Shown here piece after piece: positions 1 to 9,341 of a DNA stretch of 64,000 bases (position 1 is the first letter of the stretch; the number at the start of each line of letters is the position of its first letter). The notes beneath the pieces are model-generated. The model ran no database searches, had not been told where the DNA came from, and saw only the letters and a list, made by a program, of their open reading frames with translations. The stretch comes from an uncultured Alphaproteobacteria bacterium (GTDB lineage Bacteria > Pseudomonadota > Alphaproteobacteria > HIMB59 > GCA-002718135): positions 1-64,000 of the forward strand of contig CACNND010000007.1 of NCBI GenBank assembly GCA_902621725.1, given 5' to 3'. The position numbers and the translations under genes are program-made.

Positions 1-1433
1 ATCATTTTATGTTTTTTAGATATTAAAATATCTAAAAAATTTATAGTTGTTGAATTTCTTATATCTGATGTTTCAGGCTCACCTTTAAATGCAAATCCAA
101 TAATAAAGATTTTTAATAATTTTATATTTTTTTTCTTATTTCCATATAACTTAAATATTCTTTTATAAATCTGCATTGGAACATCTTCATTAAATTTTCT
201 AGCATTTAGAATTATACTTTTTGTTATATTATTTTTAATAAAATTATTATGCAAAATATAAGGATCTTTACTTAAGCAAGGACCGCCAACACCGGGTGAT
301 GGATATGCAATATCATTTCTATCATATCCTAAATTAACCTTTGAAATAATGTCATGTGCGTTAAGATTTAATTTTTCACAAAAAAGAGCAATCTGATTTG
401 CATATGCAAATTTCACATCTCTGTATGAATTATCAATTAATTTACATAATTCAGCTGCTTCAAGTGATCCAACATCTATAACAGTTTTTGAATATGTGTT
501 AAAAAAATTTATAGATATGTCTGTACTTTCTTTATCAAATCCTCCAATAATCTGAGGTAATTCAGATAACTCCTCTAAAGCTTTTCCTTCAATTGTTCGT
601 TCTGGACAGAATGAAATTTTAAAATCTTTACCAACTTCTAAGTTAGAATATTTCTGTAAAAGAGGAATAACTTTATTTCTTGTAAAACCAGTAGGAACTG
701 TAGATCTTAAAATTACAAGATCACCCTTTTTAATTTTAACTGCTATATTCGAAATAGCTTTTAACAAAATATTAGTTTGAGGTTTTTTAGTTTTTGTATC
801 TACTGGAGTTCCGACACATATTATATAAATATCAGCAATAAATTTATCTATATTAGATGTTACTCTGAAATTTTTATTTACATTTTTACTTAAATATTCA
901 TTTATATATCTTTCAAAAAAAGGAGATTGTTTATTTTTTATTTGAGTAATAGTATTAACATTATTATCATATCCAATAACATCTAAGTCATTTTCAGCCA
1001 AAATTAATGAGAGAGTCAAGCCTACATAGCCTAAACCAATTATTGATATTTTTTTATTTTTAATACTAATTTTAAAATCTTTTTTATCAAAAATAATATC
1101 AATTAATTCATGTTTTGAATTTAAAATTGGTATTAGTGAAATTTTTGAATTAATTGAGTTTAAGATTTTTGATTTAGGGTCAGTATCCAAAAAATATTTA
1201 GATGCTCGATTGTGAACATTTTCTATTTTATCACTTAGTGAAAAACCATTAATTAAAGCTCGTCTTATATCTCCATCAGTTACAACTTTTAAAAATTTTT
1301 TATTTTTTAAAACAACACATGCCTTATTTTGATTAAAATTAATAATTTTCAATGTGGTTAATAGAGAACTGTTATGTGGTACAATATTTTTATTTAATTG
1401 TATCTTATTTTTTTTTTTATTAAATTTTTTCAT
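1..1433 (-). CDS. CBS-pair / nucleotide-sugar dehydrogenase fusion (3' end cut by window edge)
   Basis: Open reading frame read directly from the reverse strand; ATG at 1433, no stop before the window edge, so the C-terminus is missing. Residues about 10-120 look like a CBS pair, with the TDGDIRRAL signature and a closing ELIDIIFD stretch, of the kind found in front of sugar-nucleotidyltransferases of the PtmE/LegF type. Residues from about 128 on are a UDP-glucose/UDP-ManNAc dehydrogenase-family protein: Rossmann GLGYVG at 133-138, CVGTPVD, the STVPTG segment, and GVGGPCLSKDP with the expected catalytic Cys at about 386. The likely reaction is two-step NAD-dependent oxidation of a UDP-hexose(amine) to the uronate in the cytoplasm. 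It overlaps the preceding formyltransferase stop by 14 nt, so it is probably translationally coupled. The fusion arrangement is unusual; the frame was checked codon by codon across the junction. Confidence 0.85.
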   Translation of the reverse strand, partial: MKKFNKKKNKIQLNKNIVPHNSSLLTTLKIINFNQNKACVVLKNKKFLKVVTDGDIRRALINGFSLSDKIENVHNRASKYFLDTDPKSKILNSINSKISLIPILNSKHELIDIIFDKKDFKISIKNKKISIIGLGYVGLTLSLILAENDLDVIGYDNNVNTITQIKNKQSPFFERYINEYLSKNVNKNFRVTSNIDKFIADIYIICVGTPVDTKTKKPQTNILLKAISNIAVKIKKGDLVILRSTVPTGFTRNKVIPLLQKYSNLEVGKDFKISFCPERTIEGKALEELSELPQIIGGFDKESTDISINFFNTYSKTVIDVGSLEAAELCKLIDNSYRDVKFAYANQIALFCEKLNLNAHDIISKVNLGYDRNDIAYPSPGVGGPCLSKDPYILHNNFIKNNITKSIILNARKFNEDVPMQIYKRIFKLYGNKKKNIKLLKIFIIGFAFKGEPETSDIRNSTTINFLDILISKKHKM

Positions 1434-2247
1434 ATTTCTCAAATATTATAAATCCATCCTTGCATTTAAATATTTTATTTTTCTCATAAATATTTGAAGG
1501 AATATTTTTTTTATATTTAACTTTATACAATTTAAAAGAATTATTATCAATAATTGCTTTAGCCGGTATTTGTGATCTTGAATAAAATGCTCTTACAAAT
1601 CTTTCGATATATTTGCCTTTCCAACTTTTAGATATCAAACCATTATTAGGTATTTTATTTTCATAAAAGTTAGATTTATTCTCATTTTGATATTTAAGTT
1701 TAAAGCTAGAATTTATTATTTTATTTAGGTTTTTAATAATTAAAATAGGAAGTCTTTGTAAAAGTTTTTTGTACAATGAAATACCTGTATCAATATTATC
1801 AATTTTAACTCTTACTTTAGATATAATTGGTCCCTGATCATACTTTATAGTTATTAAGTGTAATGTATAGTATGCAAACTTTTTATTATCTAGTATTGGC
1901 CAAGTAGTTGGTAAATTACCTCTATAAAAAGGTAAGTCAGCAGGATGAAAATTGTATAATTTATTTTGAAAAAATTTGATGAATTTCGAAGAAATTTTAT
2001 ATGGATATGAGAATGATAAAGCAAAGTCTGTTTTTATAATTAATATTTTGTTCTCTTTATCCATTCTTGATATACTTTTATTGTCAAAGTAATTTATTTT
2101 GTTTTTTTTACACAAATTTTGTATTTCTAAATTGCCTTGAGTTGTAATTATATTTAAAATATTTAATCTTACTTTTAATATTTCAATTGCAATTAAGAGT
2201 GGTTTATTAGCACCAAATAAAGTTACGCTAACATTATGTTTCTTCAT
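1420..2247 (-). CDS. Formyltransferase-family protein (probable sugar N-formyltransferase)
   Basis: 275 residues from ATG 2247; a TTG 12 nt upstream is a weaker start. The formyl-transferase core is visible as NFHPADLPFYRG (Asn about 99, His about 101) followed by YDQGPII with Asp about 137, the N-H-D triad of the methionyl-tRNA formyltransferase superfamily using 10-formyl-tetrahydrofolate. The C-terminal part does not look like a tRNA-binding domain. It overlaps the upstream perosamine-synthase-like aminotransferase by 14 nt. That pairing suggests formylation of the 4-amino group of a nucleotide-activated deoxysugar, as WbkC/VioF-type enzymes do. The substrate is inferred from context only. 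Confidence 0.75.
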   Translation of the reverse strand: MKKHNVSVTLFGANKPLLIAIEILKVRLNILNIITTQGNLEIQNLCKKNKINYFDNKSISRMDKENKILIIKTDFALSFSYPYKISSKFIKFFQNKLYNFHPADLPFYRGNLPTTWPILDNKKFAYYTLHLITIKYDQGPIISKVRVKIDNIDTGISLYKKLLQRLPILIIKNLNKIINSSFKLKYQNENKSNFYENKIPNNGLISKSWKGKYIERFVRAFYSRSQIPAKAIIDNNSFKLYKVKYKKNIPSNIYEKNKIFKCKDGFIIFEKYEKI

Positions 2248-3355
2248 TAGTTTTAACAAAATTTATAATTTCTTTTGCAACTCTTTTTTGATCAACATCG
2301 GACATTAAAACTGAAACCGGTATGTCTATGAAGGTATTATAATTATATATTGAGTTTTTTAAATCAACATCATTAAATTTATATTTATTATAATAATATG
2401 GCTGTGTAGAAATTGGTGGGAATGATAATCTTGTGTCTATAGATTGATCTCTTAAATGTTCAATTAATCTATTTCTTAACTTTTGTTCTACAGAAATTGA
2501 ATACATATACCATGTTGGCTTTGTACTGTATTCGGGAACAAATGGAGTTATGATATTATTATAATCTTTGAAAAGATTATTATAAAATTTGGCAATTTTT
2601 TGTTTTTGATTAAGTATATTTTCAATTTTTTTCAACTGCTCAATTCCTATTGCTGCGGTAATATCGGTCATTCTAAAATTATTTCCTAACATGGTATGAT
2701 TATACCTTCCCTCTTGTCCTTGATTTCTTATAATCCGTAATTTCTTTGCTAAATTATCATCATTAGTTGTTATTAATCCTCCTTCACCTGTTGTGAGATT
2801 TTTATTAGCAAAAAAACTAAATGAATGTGCCAATGCTTGTGACCCAACCTTATTATTTTTATAACTTGCTCCAAAAGACTCTGCGCTATCAGATACAAAA
2901 TGAATGTTCTTACTGTTACAAAGTTCTAAAATACTATCATAATCTACAGGTTGACCTTTTAAATCAACTGTCATAACTACTTTAGTCTTATTTGTTATTT
3001 TTTTTTTTATAAAATCAGCATCAATATTAAATGTTTTTCTATCATTATCTGCTAAAATAAGTTTAGCTGATCTATACTCTACCACATTTGCAGTCGATAT
3101 ATATGTTAGATTAGGAATTATAACTTCATCATCAGAATTAATTTCTAATGCAGTCATTAATGCGCTTAATGTAGATGTGCCATTATTCATTGCTATAGAA
3201 TTTTTAACTCCTAAATATTCTGAACAGAGTTTCTCAAATTCTTCAACTTTTTTTCCCATGCTTATCCAGCCTGATTTTATTAAATCATAGACTGCTTTTG
3301 CTTCTTCATTTCCTATCAAAGGCTGAGCTATAGGTATATTCTTTTTGTTTTTCAT
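2234..3355 (-). CDS. DegT/DnrJ/EryC1/StrS sugar aminotransferase, perosamine-synthase-like
   Basis: 373 residues, usual length for the family. PLP-binding features are visible: NNGTSTL near residue 58, the SDSAESFGA aspartate segment near 156, and the Schiff-base lysine in SFFANKNLTTGEGG at Lys185. The last motif resembles GDP-4-keto-6-deoxymannose 4-aminotransferases (Per/RfbE) more than PseC or ArnB, but substrate assignment from one motif is tentative. The reaction would be glutamate-dependent amination of a 4-keto sugar nucleotide in the cytoplasm. The ATG overlaps the stop of the upstream TIM-barrel gene by 4 nt, and a formyltransferase follows directly, suggesting an N-formylated 4-amino sugar as the end product. 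Confidence 0.85.
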   Translation of the reverse strand: MKNKKNIPIAQPLIGNEEAKAVYDLIKSGWISMGKKVEEFEKLCSEYLGVKNSIAMNNGTSTLSALMTALEINSDDEVIIPNLTYISTANVVEYRSAKLILADNDRKTFNIDADFIKKKITNKTKVVMTVDLKGQPVDYDSILELCNSKNIHFVSDSAESFGASYKNNKVGSQALAHSFSFFANKNLTTGEGGLITTNDDNLAKKLRIIRNQGQEGRYNHTMLGNNFRMTDITAAIGIEQLKKIENILNQKQKIAKFYNNLFKDYNNIITPFVPEYSTKPTWYMYSISVEQKLRNRLIEHLRDQSIDTRLSFPPISTQPYYYNKYKFNDVDLKNSIYNYNTFIDIPVSVLMSDVDQKRVAKEIINFVKTNEET

Positions 3356-4227
3356 ATATTATCTAATAAATTTATACATTTTTTGATGCTAGTGACACTT
3401 TCATTTCTCACTTCCAGACAAATTTTTCTTTCAGAATGATCTTGAGTTGTGGCTCCTTTAACTCTTTTAAGGGCTTTAATTTGCCAACTATTTTCGTTTA
3501 TTACCGTATGACTATCATTTATAGCATTATTTTCAGAAACATGAATTTCATAAATTCTGTCACTGAACATGTTTAAAATTTTATCAAATTCTTTATTTTT
3601 GTCTAGTTTAAAAAAATTACAAGAAATTTGTAAATGCCCTAAGTCAAGAAGGAGGCCAACATCATCAGGTAATTCTTTCATTAAATCATTAATTTGATCA
3701 AAAGTACAAAAAAGAGATCTTACTTCATTATTAAAAGGAAATAAGTTTTCAATAAGTATTTTAACATTTTTTTTCCTTGAATTTTGAATAATCTTATAAA
3801 TAAAATTTATACTATTCTCCAAAGATTTAATATATCCAATATTTTTGTTTTCAAAAACAAAATTTCCCTTTTTATCAGCATATGAATCTGAAAAATATCC
3901 AGCATGAATTCCGTAGATCTTTGAGTCAATAAAATTAGAAAAATTAATAGCTTTGTTGACTAAATTAATGCTTTTTTTTAAAATATATTTGTTTGATGTC
4001 GAAATATTTAATACAAAATCTTTTTTTGGTGAAGGGAAATAATTATGAAGTAAAAATTCAATTTTTTTTTCTTTATATATTTTAAAAATTTTTTTTAATT
4101 CTTCAATATTTTGGTATTTATGTGGTGCAGAAATTTCAATCTTATTTCCAAAATTTTTTTGACAGTTTGTAATGGCTTCTTTTATTGATGTATTTGGATA
4201 TAAACTAGAAGAAATAAATGTTTTCAC
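3352..4227 (-). CDS. Sugar phosphate isomerase/epimerase-like TIM barrel (AP endonuclease 2 superfamily)
   Basis: 291 residues from a GTG at 4227. Metal-ligand-type motifs typical of xylose isomerase-like barrels are present in order: IYGIHAGYF (about 185 nt into the second third), ILIENLFPF, LLLDLGHL, EIHVSENN and CLEVRN. No signal peptide or membrane segment. It sits between a NeuB-family synthase and an aminotransferase, so an isomerase or epimerase step on a sugar intermediate is the simplest idea. A non-sugar role cannot be excluded. The exact substrate is not recognisable from sequence. Confidence 0.65.
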   Translation of the reverse strand: MKTFISSSLYPNTSIKEAITNCQKNFGNKIEISAPHKYQNIEELKKIFKIYKEKKIEFLLHNYFPSPKKDFVLNISTSNKYILKKSINLVNKAINFSNFIDSKIYGIHAGYFSDSYADKKGNFVFENKNIGYIKSLENSINFIYKIIQNSRKKNVKILIENLFPFNNEVRSLFCTFDQINDLMKELPDDVGLLLDLGHLQISCNFFKLDKNKEFDKILNMFSDRIYEIHVSENNAINDSHTVINENSWQIKALKRVKGATTQDHSERKICLEVRNESVTSIKKCINLLDNI

Positions 4228-4274
4228 TTAGCTATATTCCTTTTTTACTTTTTTGAAATTTTAAACATTCAAGT

Positions 4275-5312
4275 TTAATTTACATCAGTTAGTTTCAGTT
4301 GATCAAATTTTTTCTTTTGTTTATTTAATTTTTTACCAACTAACAATGATAAGTTACTTGAATCTAATCCATTACCTGGGCGCATTAAAGTAAGGTCATT
4401 TTTTTTAATGATTTTATATTTACTTAGATCTTTTGATGCAACTATACTTCTTCTTAGTGCATGACTTGTATTTTCTTCCTCATTTGACATTGATTTCATA
4501 CTACTACCAATTGAGTCAATTGCTTCTCTAATATTACGTATCAGATCTCTAAGTTCATTTGGCTCAATTGATGCTTTTTGATCAATGCCTTCTAAATTTC
4601 TAGAAAGAGTAAAGTGTTTTTCAATCACTTTAGCGCCAAAAACAGTTGCCACTATTGAAGCTGTATTATTCACTGTATGATCTGAAAAACCTACGGGCAA
4701 ATTGAATAATGTCTTATATGTTTTTAAAACATTTAAATTTGCATTGTTTATCTTTGATGGGTAATTAGAAGTACATTGCAGAAGAATTAATTCTGACTTT
4801 GTTTTTTTAAATATATTTACAGCTTCTATAACTTCACTGATATTCCCCATTCCTGTTGATAATAAAATAGGTAATCCTGATTTAGCTGCATAATTTAAAA
4901 AAGGATAATTTGTGAGATTACAAGAACTAATCTTTAACGCTTTTAATTTACACTTAATGAGTGCTTTGAGACTTTCTATTTCAAAAGGTGTTGATAAAAA
5001 ATCTATATCAACTTTAGATGCAAATTTTTTTAAAGAAATAAGCTGATCTGTAGATACCTCACAACTCTTTATTATTTCTCTTTGTGATTTTTTTTGATGA
5101 CTAAGTGATTTTTTTTGATAGTTTGCCTTTATTGAATAAGGAGCAATGTATTTATCTGCAATAAAACTCTGAAATTTTACACAATTTGCTCCATTATCTT
5201 TTGCTGATATAATCATTTCCCGAGCTAGTTCCATATCACCATTATGATTAATTCCAATTTCAGCAATTACATATGGATATTTTCTAGAAGTTATTTTTTT
5301 AATAAAGGACAT
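4275..5312 (-). CDS. N-acetylneuraminate/legionaminate synthase family protein (NeuB-like)
   Basis: 345 residues, normal for the family. The N-terminus has IAEIGINHNGDMELA followed by CVKFQSF, the PEP- and sugar-binding TIM-barrel opening. Later come LSTGMGN, LLQCTSNYP and VGFSDHT, and the C-terminal part carries an SAF/antifreeze-like domain (RRSIVASKDL, about residue 282 on). The enzyme condenses phosphoenolpyruvate with a 6-carbon N-acyl-amino sugar to a nine-carbon nonulosonate. The EIGINHNG opening is closer to NeuB/LegI/SpsE than to PseI. A second, PseI-like synthase lies at 12678-13709, so two different nonulosonates may be made. Confidence 0.88.
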   Translation of the reverse strand: MSFIKKITSRKYPYVIAEIGINHNGDMELAREMIISAKDNGANCVKFQSFIADKYIAPYSIKANYQKKSLSHQKKSQREIIKSCEVSTDQLISLKKFASKVDIDFLSTPFEIESLKALIKCKLKALKISSCNLTNYPFLNYAAKSGLPILLSTGMGNISEVIEAVNIFKKTKSELILLQCTSNYPSKINNANLNVLKTYKTLFNLPVGFSDHTVNNTASIVATVFGAKVIEKHFTLSRNLEGIDQKASIEPNELRDLIRNIREAIDSIGSSMKSMSNEEENTSHALRRSIVASKDLSKYKIIKKNDLTLMRPGNGLDSSNLSLLVGKKLNKQKKKFDQLKLTDVN

Positions 5313-5403
5313 TTTTTGTTTTTATATTAATAAACAAGAAATTAAAGTTTTTTATATTTAAATATTAAATTTATTTTAAATTATATCGTCTAGAGTCAAA
5401 CAT

Positions 5404-6372
5404 TTAATTATAAATTTTGTCAACAAGGTTATGAACAGTCATAGATTTTTTATTATCTTTATTCAAAATACTTACAGTTGTAATCATAAAAAAATTTGCA
5501 AATAAAAAGGATAAAATATTTCCAAAAAATTTAATTTTGAATAATCTATCAATTAAAATACGAAGCTTTAGATTTGAATCTGAATCATATGACAAATCAT
5601 TAAAATCAGCAATAAGTCTAGACTGGGTAATATTTTTAAATTTAAAATTATTAGATTTAAGTTTTTTATAGTGAAAAAAAGGTGTCCTCAAAATCAAAAA
5701 AGAACCATCACATAATTTGTTTACATGTTTGCTTCTTATATTTTTGGGTATTTTATTGAAAAAAAAAATACTAAATCTTTTAAATAAAAAAAACTTAATA
5801 AAATTTGGCAGCCAATGCAAAAACCAAGTTTGTGTATGGCTGTCGTAGGGATTAAATCTATGAGGCACTTCATTGTAAAGCATGCCTCCGCTTTTGAGAC
5901 ATCTACTTTGCTCATTATAATAGGTATCTATAAGATTATTAGGTATATGCTCTAAAACTTGGCAGCTAATAACAACATCAAAATAACTATCTTCAAATGG
6001 TAAGCTCGATCCATTTGTTCTAAAAAAAGGTTTTTCGGGTTTGTTATCAATAATTTTTAAAATTCTATTAATACTATCAACATCATCATTTACATTTACA
6101 CCATATATATTTTTAAAACCTAAAGTATATAAATAAAAAATCATCCTTCCTGAACCACATCCATGATCACAAATTCTTAATTTGTAATTATTATTTGCAT
6201 AGGCAATTAATGTTTTTTGTAGAGTTTTAAAAATTAAAGGTGGATTATTACTAAGATTATTTGATATTTTAACGAATTTATTCCAAGATTCTAAAATATT
6301 TTCATCACTACCTTTTTTTGCACTGTTGACAAGCTCTGTATAAGAATGTTTAAAATTTTTCCAATCATCCAT
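5404..6372 (-). CDS. Class I SAM-dependent methyltransferase
   Basis: 322 residues. Motif I is CDHGCGSGRM (about residues 83-92), followed by an acidic strand end and DVVISCQVLEHIPN, a standard SAM-binding fold for small-molecule methyltransferases. The C-terminal third is hydrophobic and aromatic (around residues 190-215 and 285-305), possibly a membrane-associated patch. The ATG begins only four bases after the encoded CCA of tRNA-fMet, leaving no room for a Shine-Dalgarno sequence outside the tRNA itself. Its target is unknown; the location suggests methylation of a glycan or lipid intermediate. Confidence 0.7.
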   Translation of the reverse strand: MDDWKNFKHSYTELVNSAKKGSDENILESWNKFVKISNNLSNNPPLIFKTLQKTLIAYANNNYKLRICDHGCGSGRMIFYLYTLGFKNIYGVNVNDDVDSINRILKIIDNKPEKPFFRTNGSSLPFEDSYFDVVISCQVLEHIPNNLIDTYYNEQSRCLKSGGMLYNEVPHRFNPYDSHTQTWFLHWLPNFIKFFLFKRFSIFFFNKIPKNIRSKHVNKLCDGSFLILRTPFFHYKKLKSNNFKFKNITQSRLIADFNDLSYDSDSNLKLRILIDRLFKIKFFGNILSFLFANFFMITTVSILNKDNKKSMTVHNLVDKIYN

Positions 6373-6376
6373 AATT

Positions 6377-6453
<77 letters not shown>

Positions 6454-6466
6454 ATATTTGTTACAT

Positions 6467-6495
6467 TTATTAAATAATTGTATATATAATTACAA
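6467..6495 (-). promoter_or_regulatory. Possible sigma-70 promoter of tRNA-fMet
   Basis: On the reverse strand TTGTAA (6490-6495) and TAATAA (6467-6472) are separated by 17 bases, with 13 bases from the -10 box to the mature tRNA 5' end. Spacing fits a transcription start just upstream of the tRNA. In such AT-rich DNA chance matches are common, so this is weak evidence. Confidence 0.3.
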
Positions 6496-6548
6496 CTATA
6501 AATTTAAAATTTATAATTTAATTTATTGCTAAACGTATTTTAGTCAAA

Positions 6549-7565
6549 ATGATTTATAAAAAACTTTCTTTTTTTATATTTTCTTTTTTAATTATTTTAG
6601 CTTGTTTTAATGGCGTCTTAAATCAAAGTTCAATTTTAGGAAAAAATATTGATTTACCAAATATTACTGAGCAAATGGTGAATTATATGAATGAAAGAAA
6701 CATAGATTGGAAAAACATAGAATATTTAGAAAATAGAGACTTTAAACAAAGATTTAAATATAGATGGCCATTTAAAACTTTTGAAAAAAAATTTTATGAC
6801 TTTAGCTATAATATTGATAATCTTACCAATAAACATGCAGCTCTTATCTACTATTCAATTATAATTTTCTTAGGTTTTATTTTTACATTAAAAAGTTCAG
6901 TAATTTTATTAAATATAGAAAGAGAAAATTTTAAATACTTTTTCTTAATTCTTTTTTTATGTTTATATTTATTTATTGAAATAGTTTCTAGTATGTCTGA
7001 AACATTTAGTTATGTAGAATTCTTATGTATCTCAATCTGTATATTTGGTTCTATTAAAAAAAATTTATATATTTTTTATATAGGTCTAGTTTTATCGATA
7101 TTTAATAGAGAGAGTGGCATAGCATATGGTATTTTATATCCTTTAATAAATTACAAATCTTTAAAAACGTATATTACCATTATTATAGTAATTTCAGGTC
7201 CATTTATTTTTGCTTTATTAAATTATGATATAATTGAATTTTTTCCTTATTTTATTTTTTTTGGAGGTTTAGAAGAAAGACCAACCTTCATGAATTTAAA
7301 ATCAATTTTTTTATTAAAAAAAGGAGAGTTAATAAACTCTTTATTAATATATTTAATTTTTTTTGTTCCTTTATTTTATATGAATATTAAAAATTATTTT
7401 AATTTAAATTTGATTTGGCCTTTATCGGTTCTATTTGTTTTGTTTTTTATTATTATAATTGGAAGTTTTTTTGGAAACTTTAGAGTATTATTATTATTTA
7501 TACCTTTATATCTTATTAGCTTTACTTTGTTCTTAAATAATTCAAATTTATTTAATAAAACCTGA
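6549..7565 (+). CDS. Polytopic membrane protein of unknown function
   Basis: 338 residues, not recognised. An N-terminal hydrophobic segment (about 5-25) is followed by a charged aromatic loop of about 70 residues, probably outside the membrane, then seven or eight more hydrophobic segments to the C-terminus. This layout (one helix, large loop, helix bundle) occurs in GT-C glycosyltransferases and polysaccharide polymerases, but I see no diagnostic motif. It lies alone on the plus strand between two minus-strand glycan operons and its last 18 nt overlap the 3' end of the convergent gene. A similar-sized protein is at 14802-15953. Confidence 0.7.
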   Translation: MIYKKLSFFIFSFLIILACFNGVLNQSSILGKNIDLPNITEQMVNYMNERNIDWKNIEYLENRDFKQRFKYRWPFKTFEKKFYDFSYNIDNLTNKHAALIYYSIIIFLGFIFTLKSSVILLNIERENFKYFFLILFLCLYLFIEIVSSMSETFSYVEFLCISICIFGSIKKNLYIFYIGLVLSIFNRESGIAYGILYPLINYKSLKTYITIIIVISGPFIFALLNYDIIEFFPYFIFFGGLEERPTFMNLKSIFLLKKGELINSLLIYLIFFVPLFYMNIKNYFNLNLIWPLSVLFVLFFIIIIGSFFGNFRVLLLFIPLYLISFTLFLNNSNLFNKT

Positions 7566-9341
7566 CAAATCAAATTTTTCTGAAACAAAATCTTTTTTTA
7601 ATCTATCTAAATTTTCTATAAGGTTGATATTATCTTTAATTTTAATTTTATTTAGTTTCGTGAAATTATATAAATTCCTATTAGTTTCATATAAAATTAT
7701 TTTTTTGTTAGATCCCAATAGCCACGTTAGCACACTCTGTGAAGAGTACAAAGCTATCACATCAGCCATATCCAGAATGTATCTTAAATCAAAATCATCA
7801 ATTACTAAAGAATCCAATAATTTTAGATTATTAAATTTTAATTTATCTAAATACCTTGTTGCTGGGTACAATTTGATCAATATTGTGTAATCAGGGTATT
7901 TTGATTTAAGATCTTTGTAAATATCTTCAGTTACCCTTTTCATTAAGTAATCATTTAAAGAATATGGTGTGATCCAATTATTTTTATCAACATCAATTAA
8001 AAATATTAAAGTTTTATTTGTCAGCCCAATTTTGAAATATTTTTTTAGAATTAATTTTTTTAATAAGTTATTATTTTTTCTGAAATAAATAGAGGGAAAG
8101 GAAATTTTAAAAACTTTATGTTTCTTATTTAAATCTAATTTTAAATCTCTTGTTGAATATTTCCAATTATAAAAACCAAAATTAGAAACTATCATACCAT
8201 TAATATTCCCAAGATCTTTACTAATCTCAGATAAACCATGAATTAAACCATGCTCAAAAGAGTAGACACTCACATTTTTTTTCATTAGCATTATACCATA
8301 AAATCTCTCAGATACAGAATCTAAGTAATTAGTTAATAAAATTTTTGACGAAAAATATTCTAATTTTTTGGATATTGACCTAGATATATAATTATAATTA
8401 TGGTCAATTAAATTTAGCGAATGTAATATTTTTTTTGAAAAGATATAAATTAATGAATTGTAATTACTAAAATGAAGGTCTGAAAAATTTTTATTTATAT
8501 AAAGATTTAAATTGGTCATTAGAAATTTAAGATTTGATTCTAAAAAAACATACTGATCATCATCAGAAATTTTAATGTTGTTTAAAAAATTTAAATTATC
8601 AAAATGAATGGAGTATTTATTTTTTATAAGATTAAAAAATGCATTTTCTAATGTTTCACAAGAATTTAAAATTATTATTTTTTTTTTAAAAAGAATATTA
8701 GTTAACTTATTAATTTTAAAATTTCGATAGATTTTGAAAGAAAATAAATTTAAATTATTTGAAGTTATTGACAATAATTTTTCTATAAAGGTAAAACTTT
8801 TCTTTTCGATTTCCTTATCTAATTTATCTTTTATTGAATTTTCATTATTTATTTTAATTTTTTTTATTTTATAATTTTTTTCATAAAGTGCAATATCGTA
8901 ATATAAATTATCAAAACGTCCAAAAGACAAATTAATACCTGTATTAAGATCACTTTTAGATCCCACAACATATAAATCATATTTCTTGTTACAATAGTCA
9001 ATTATTGTTGTTTTATAAACTAAAGGAAATAGTGTCCTGTATATTTGATTTATATAAATAATTTCTAAATTTAATTTATTTATAGATTTAAATTTGAGTT
9101 TAGCCAATGTACCAGCTGTAAATTTGGTAAGATTAATATTTATTTGATCCAATCTTGCAAGTAATTCAGAAGATAAATATTTCTCTGGATTTATAATTTT
9201 AATTCTGCTTTCGAACTCTAATATTTTTTCTATAAGGCCTTCAGACGTTGTGAGAATTATATCTTCATTTATATCTAAATATTTATTTTTTATTAATTCA
9301 TTAAATGAAAAAAAATCATCTATTAAAAAAGCTTTAATCAT
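7548..9341 (-). CDS. Putative surface-carbohydrate transferase (GT-B-like C-terminal half)
   Basis: 597 residues from ATG 9341 (a TTG lies 21 nt upstream). The N-terminal half is lysine/asparagine-rich without a clear motif. The C-terminal half has FEHGLIHGLSE (middle), a return motif ILIKLYPATRYLD, and DMADVIALYSSQSVLTWLL followed by KKIILYE. This pattern resembles GT-B nucleotide-sugar transferases and the LIC12162-type putative surface polysaccharide transferases. No signal peptide or transmembrane helix is obvious. It is the last gene of the operon starting at 13709 and overlaps the aldo/keto reductase by 8 nt. Function as a sugar transferase acting on a nonulosonate is inference. Confidence 0.55.
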   Translation of the reverse strand: MIKAFLIDDFFSFNELIKNKYLDINEDIILTTSEGLIEKILEFESRIKIINPEKYLSSELLARLDQININLTKFTAGTLAKLKFKSINKLNLEIIYINQIYRTLFPLVYKTTIIDYCNKKYDLYVVGSKSDLNTGINLSFGRFDNLYYDIALYEKNYKIKKIKINNENSIKDKLDKEIEKKSFTFIEKLLSITSNNLNLFSFKIYRNFKINKLTNILFKKKIIILNSCETLENAFFNLIKNKYSIHFDNLNFLNNIKISDDDQYVFLESNLKFLMTNLNLYINKNFSDLHFSNYNSLIYIFSKKILHSLNLIDHNYNYISRSISKKLEYFSSKILLTNYLDSVSERFYGIMLMKKNVSVYSFEHGLIHGLSEISKDLGNINGMIVSNFGFYNWKYSTRDLKLDLNKKHKVFKISFPSIYFRKNNNLLKKLILKKYFKIGLTNKTLIFLIDVDKNNWITPYSLNDYLMKRVTEDIYKDLKSKYPDYTILIKLYPATRYLDKLKFNNLKLLDSLVIDDFDLRYILDMADVIALYSSQSVLTWLLGSNKKIILYETNRNLYNFTKLNKIKIKDNINLIENLDRLKKDFVSEKFDLSGFIK

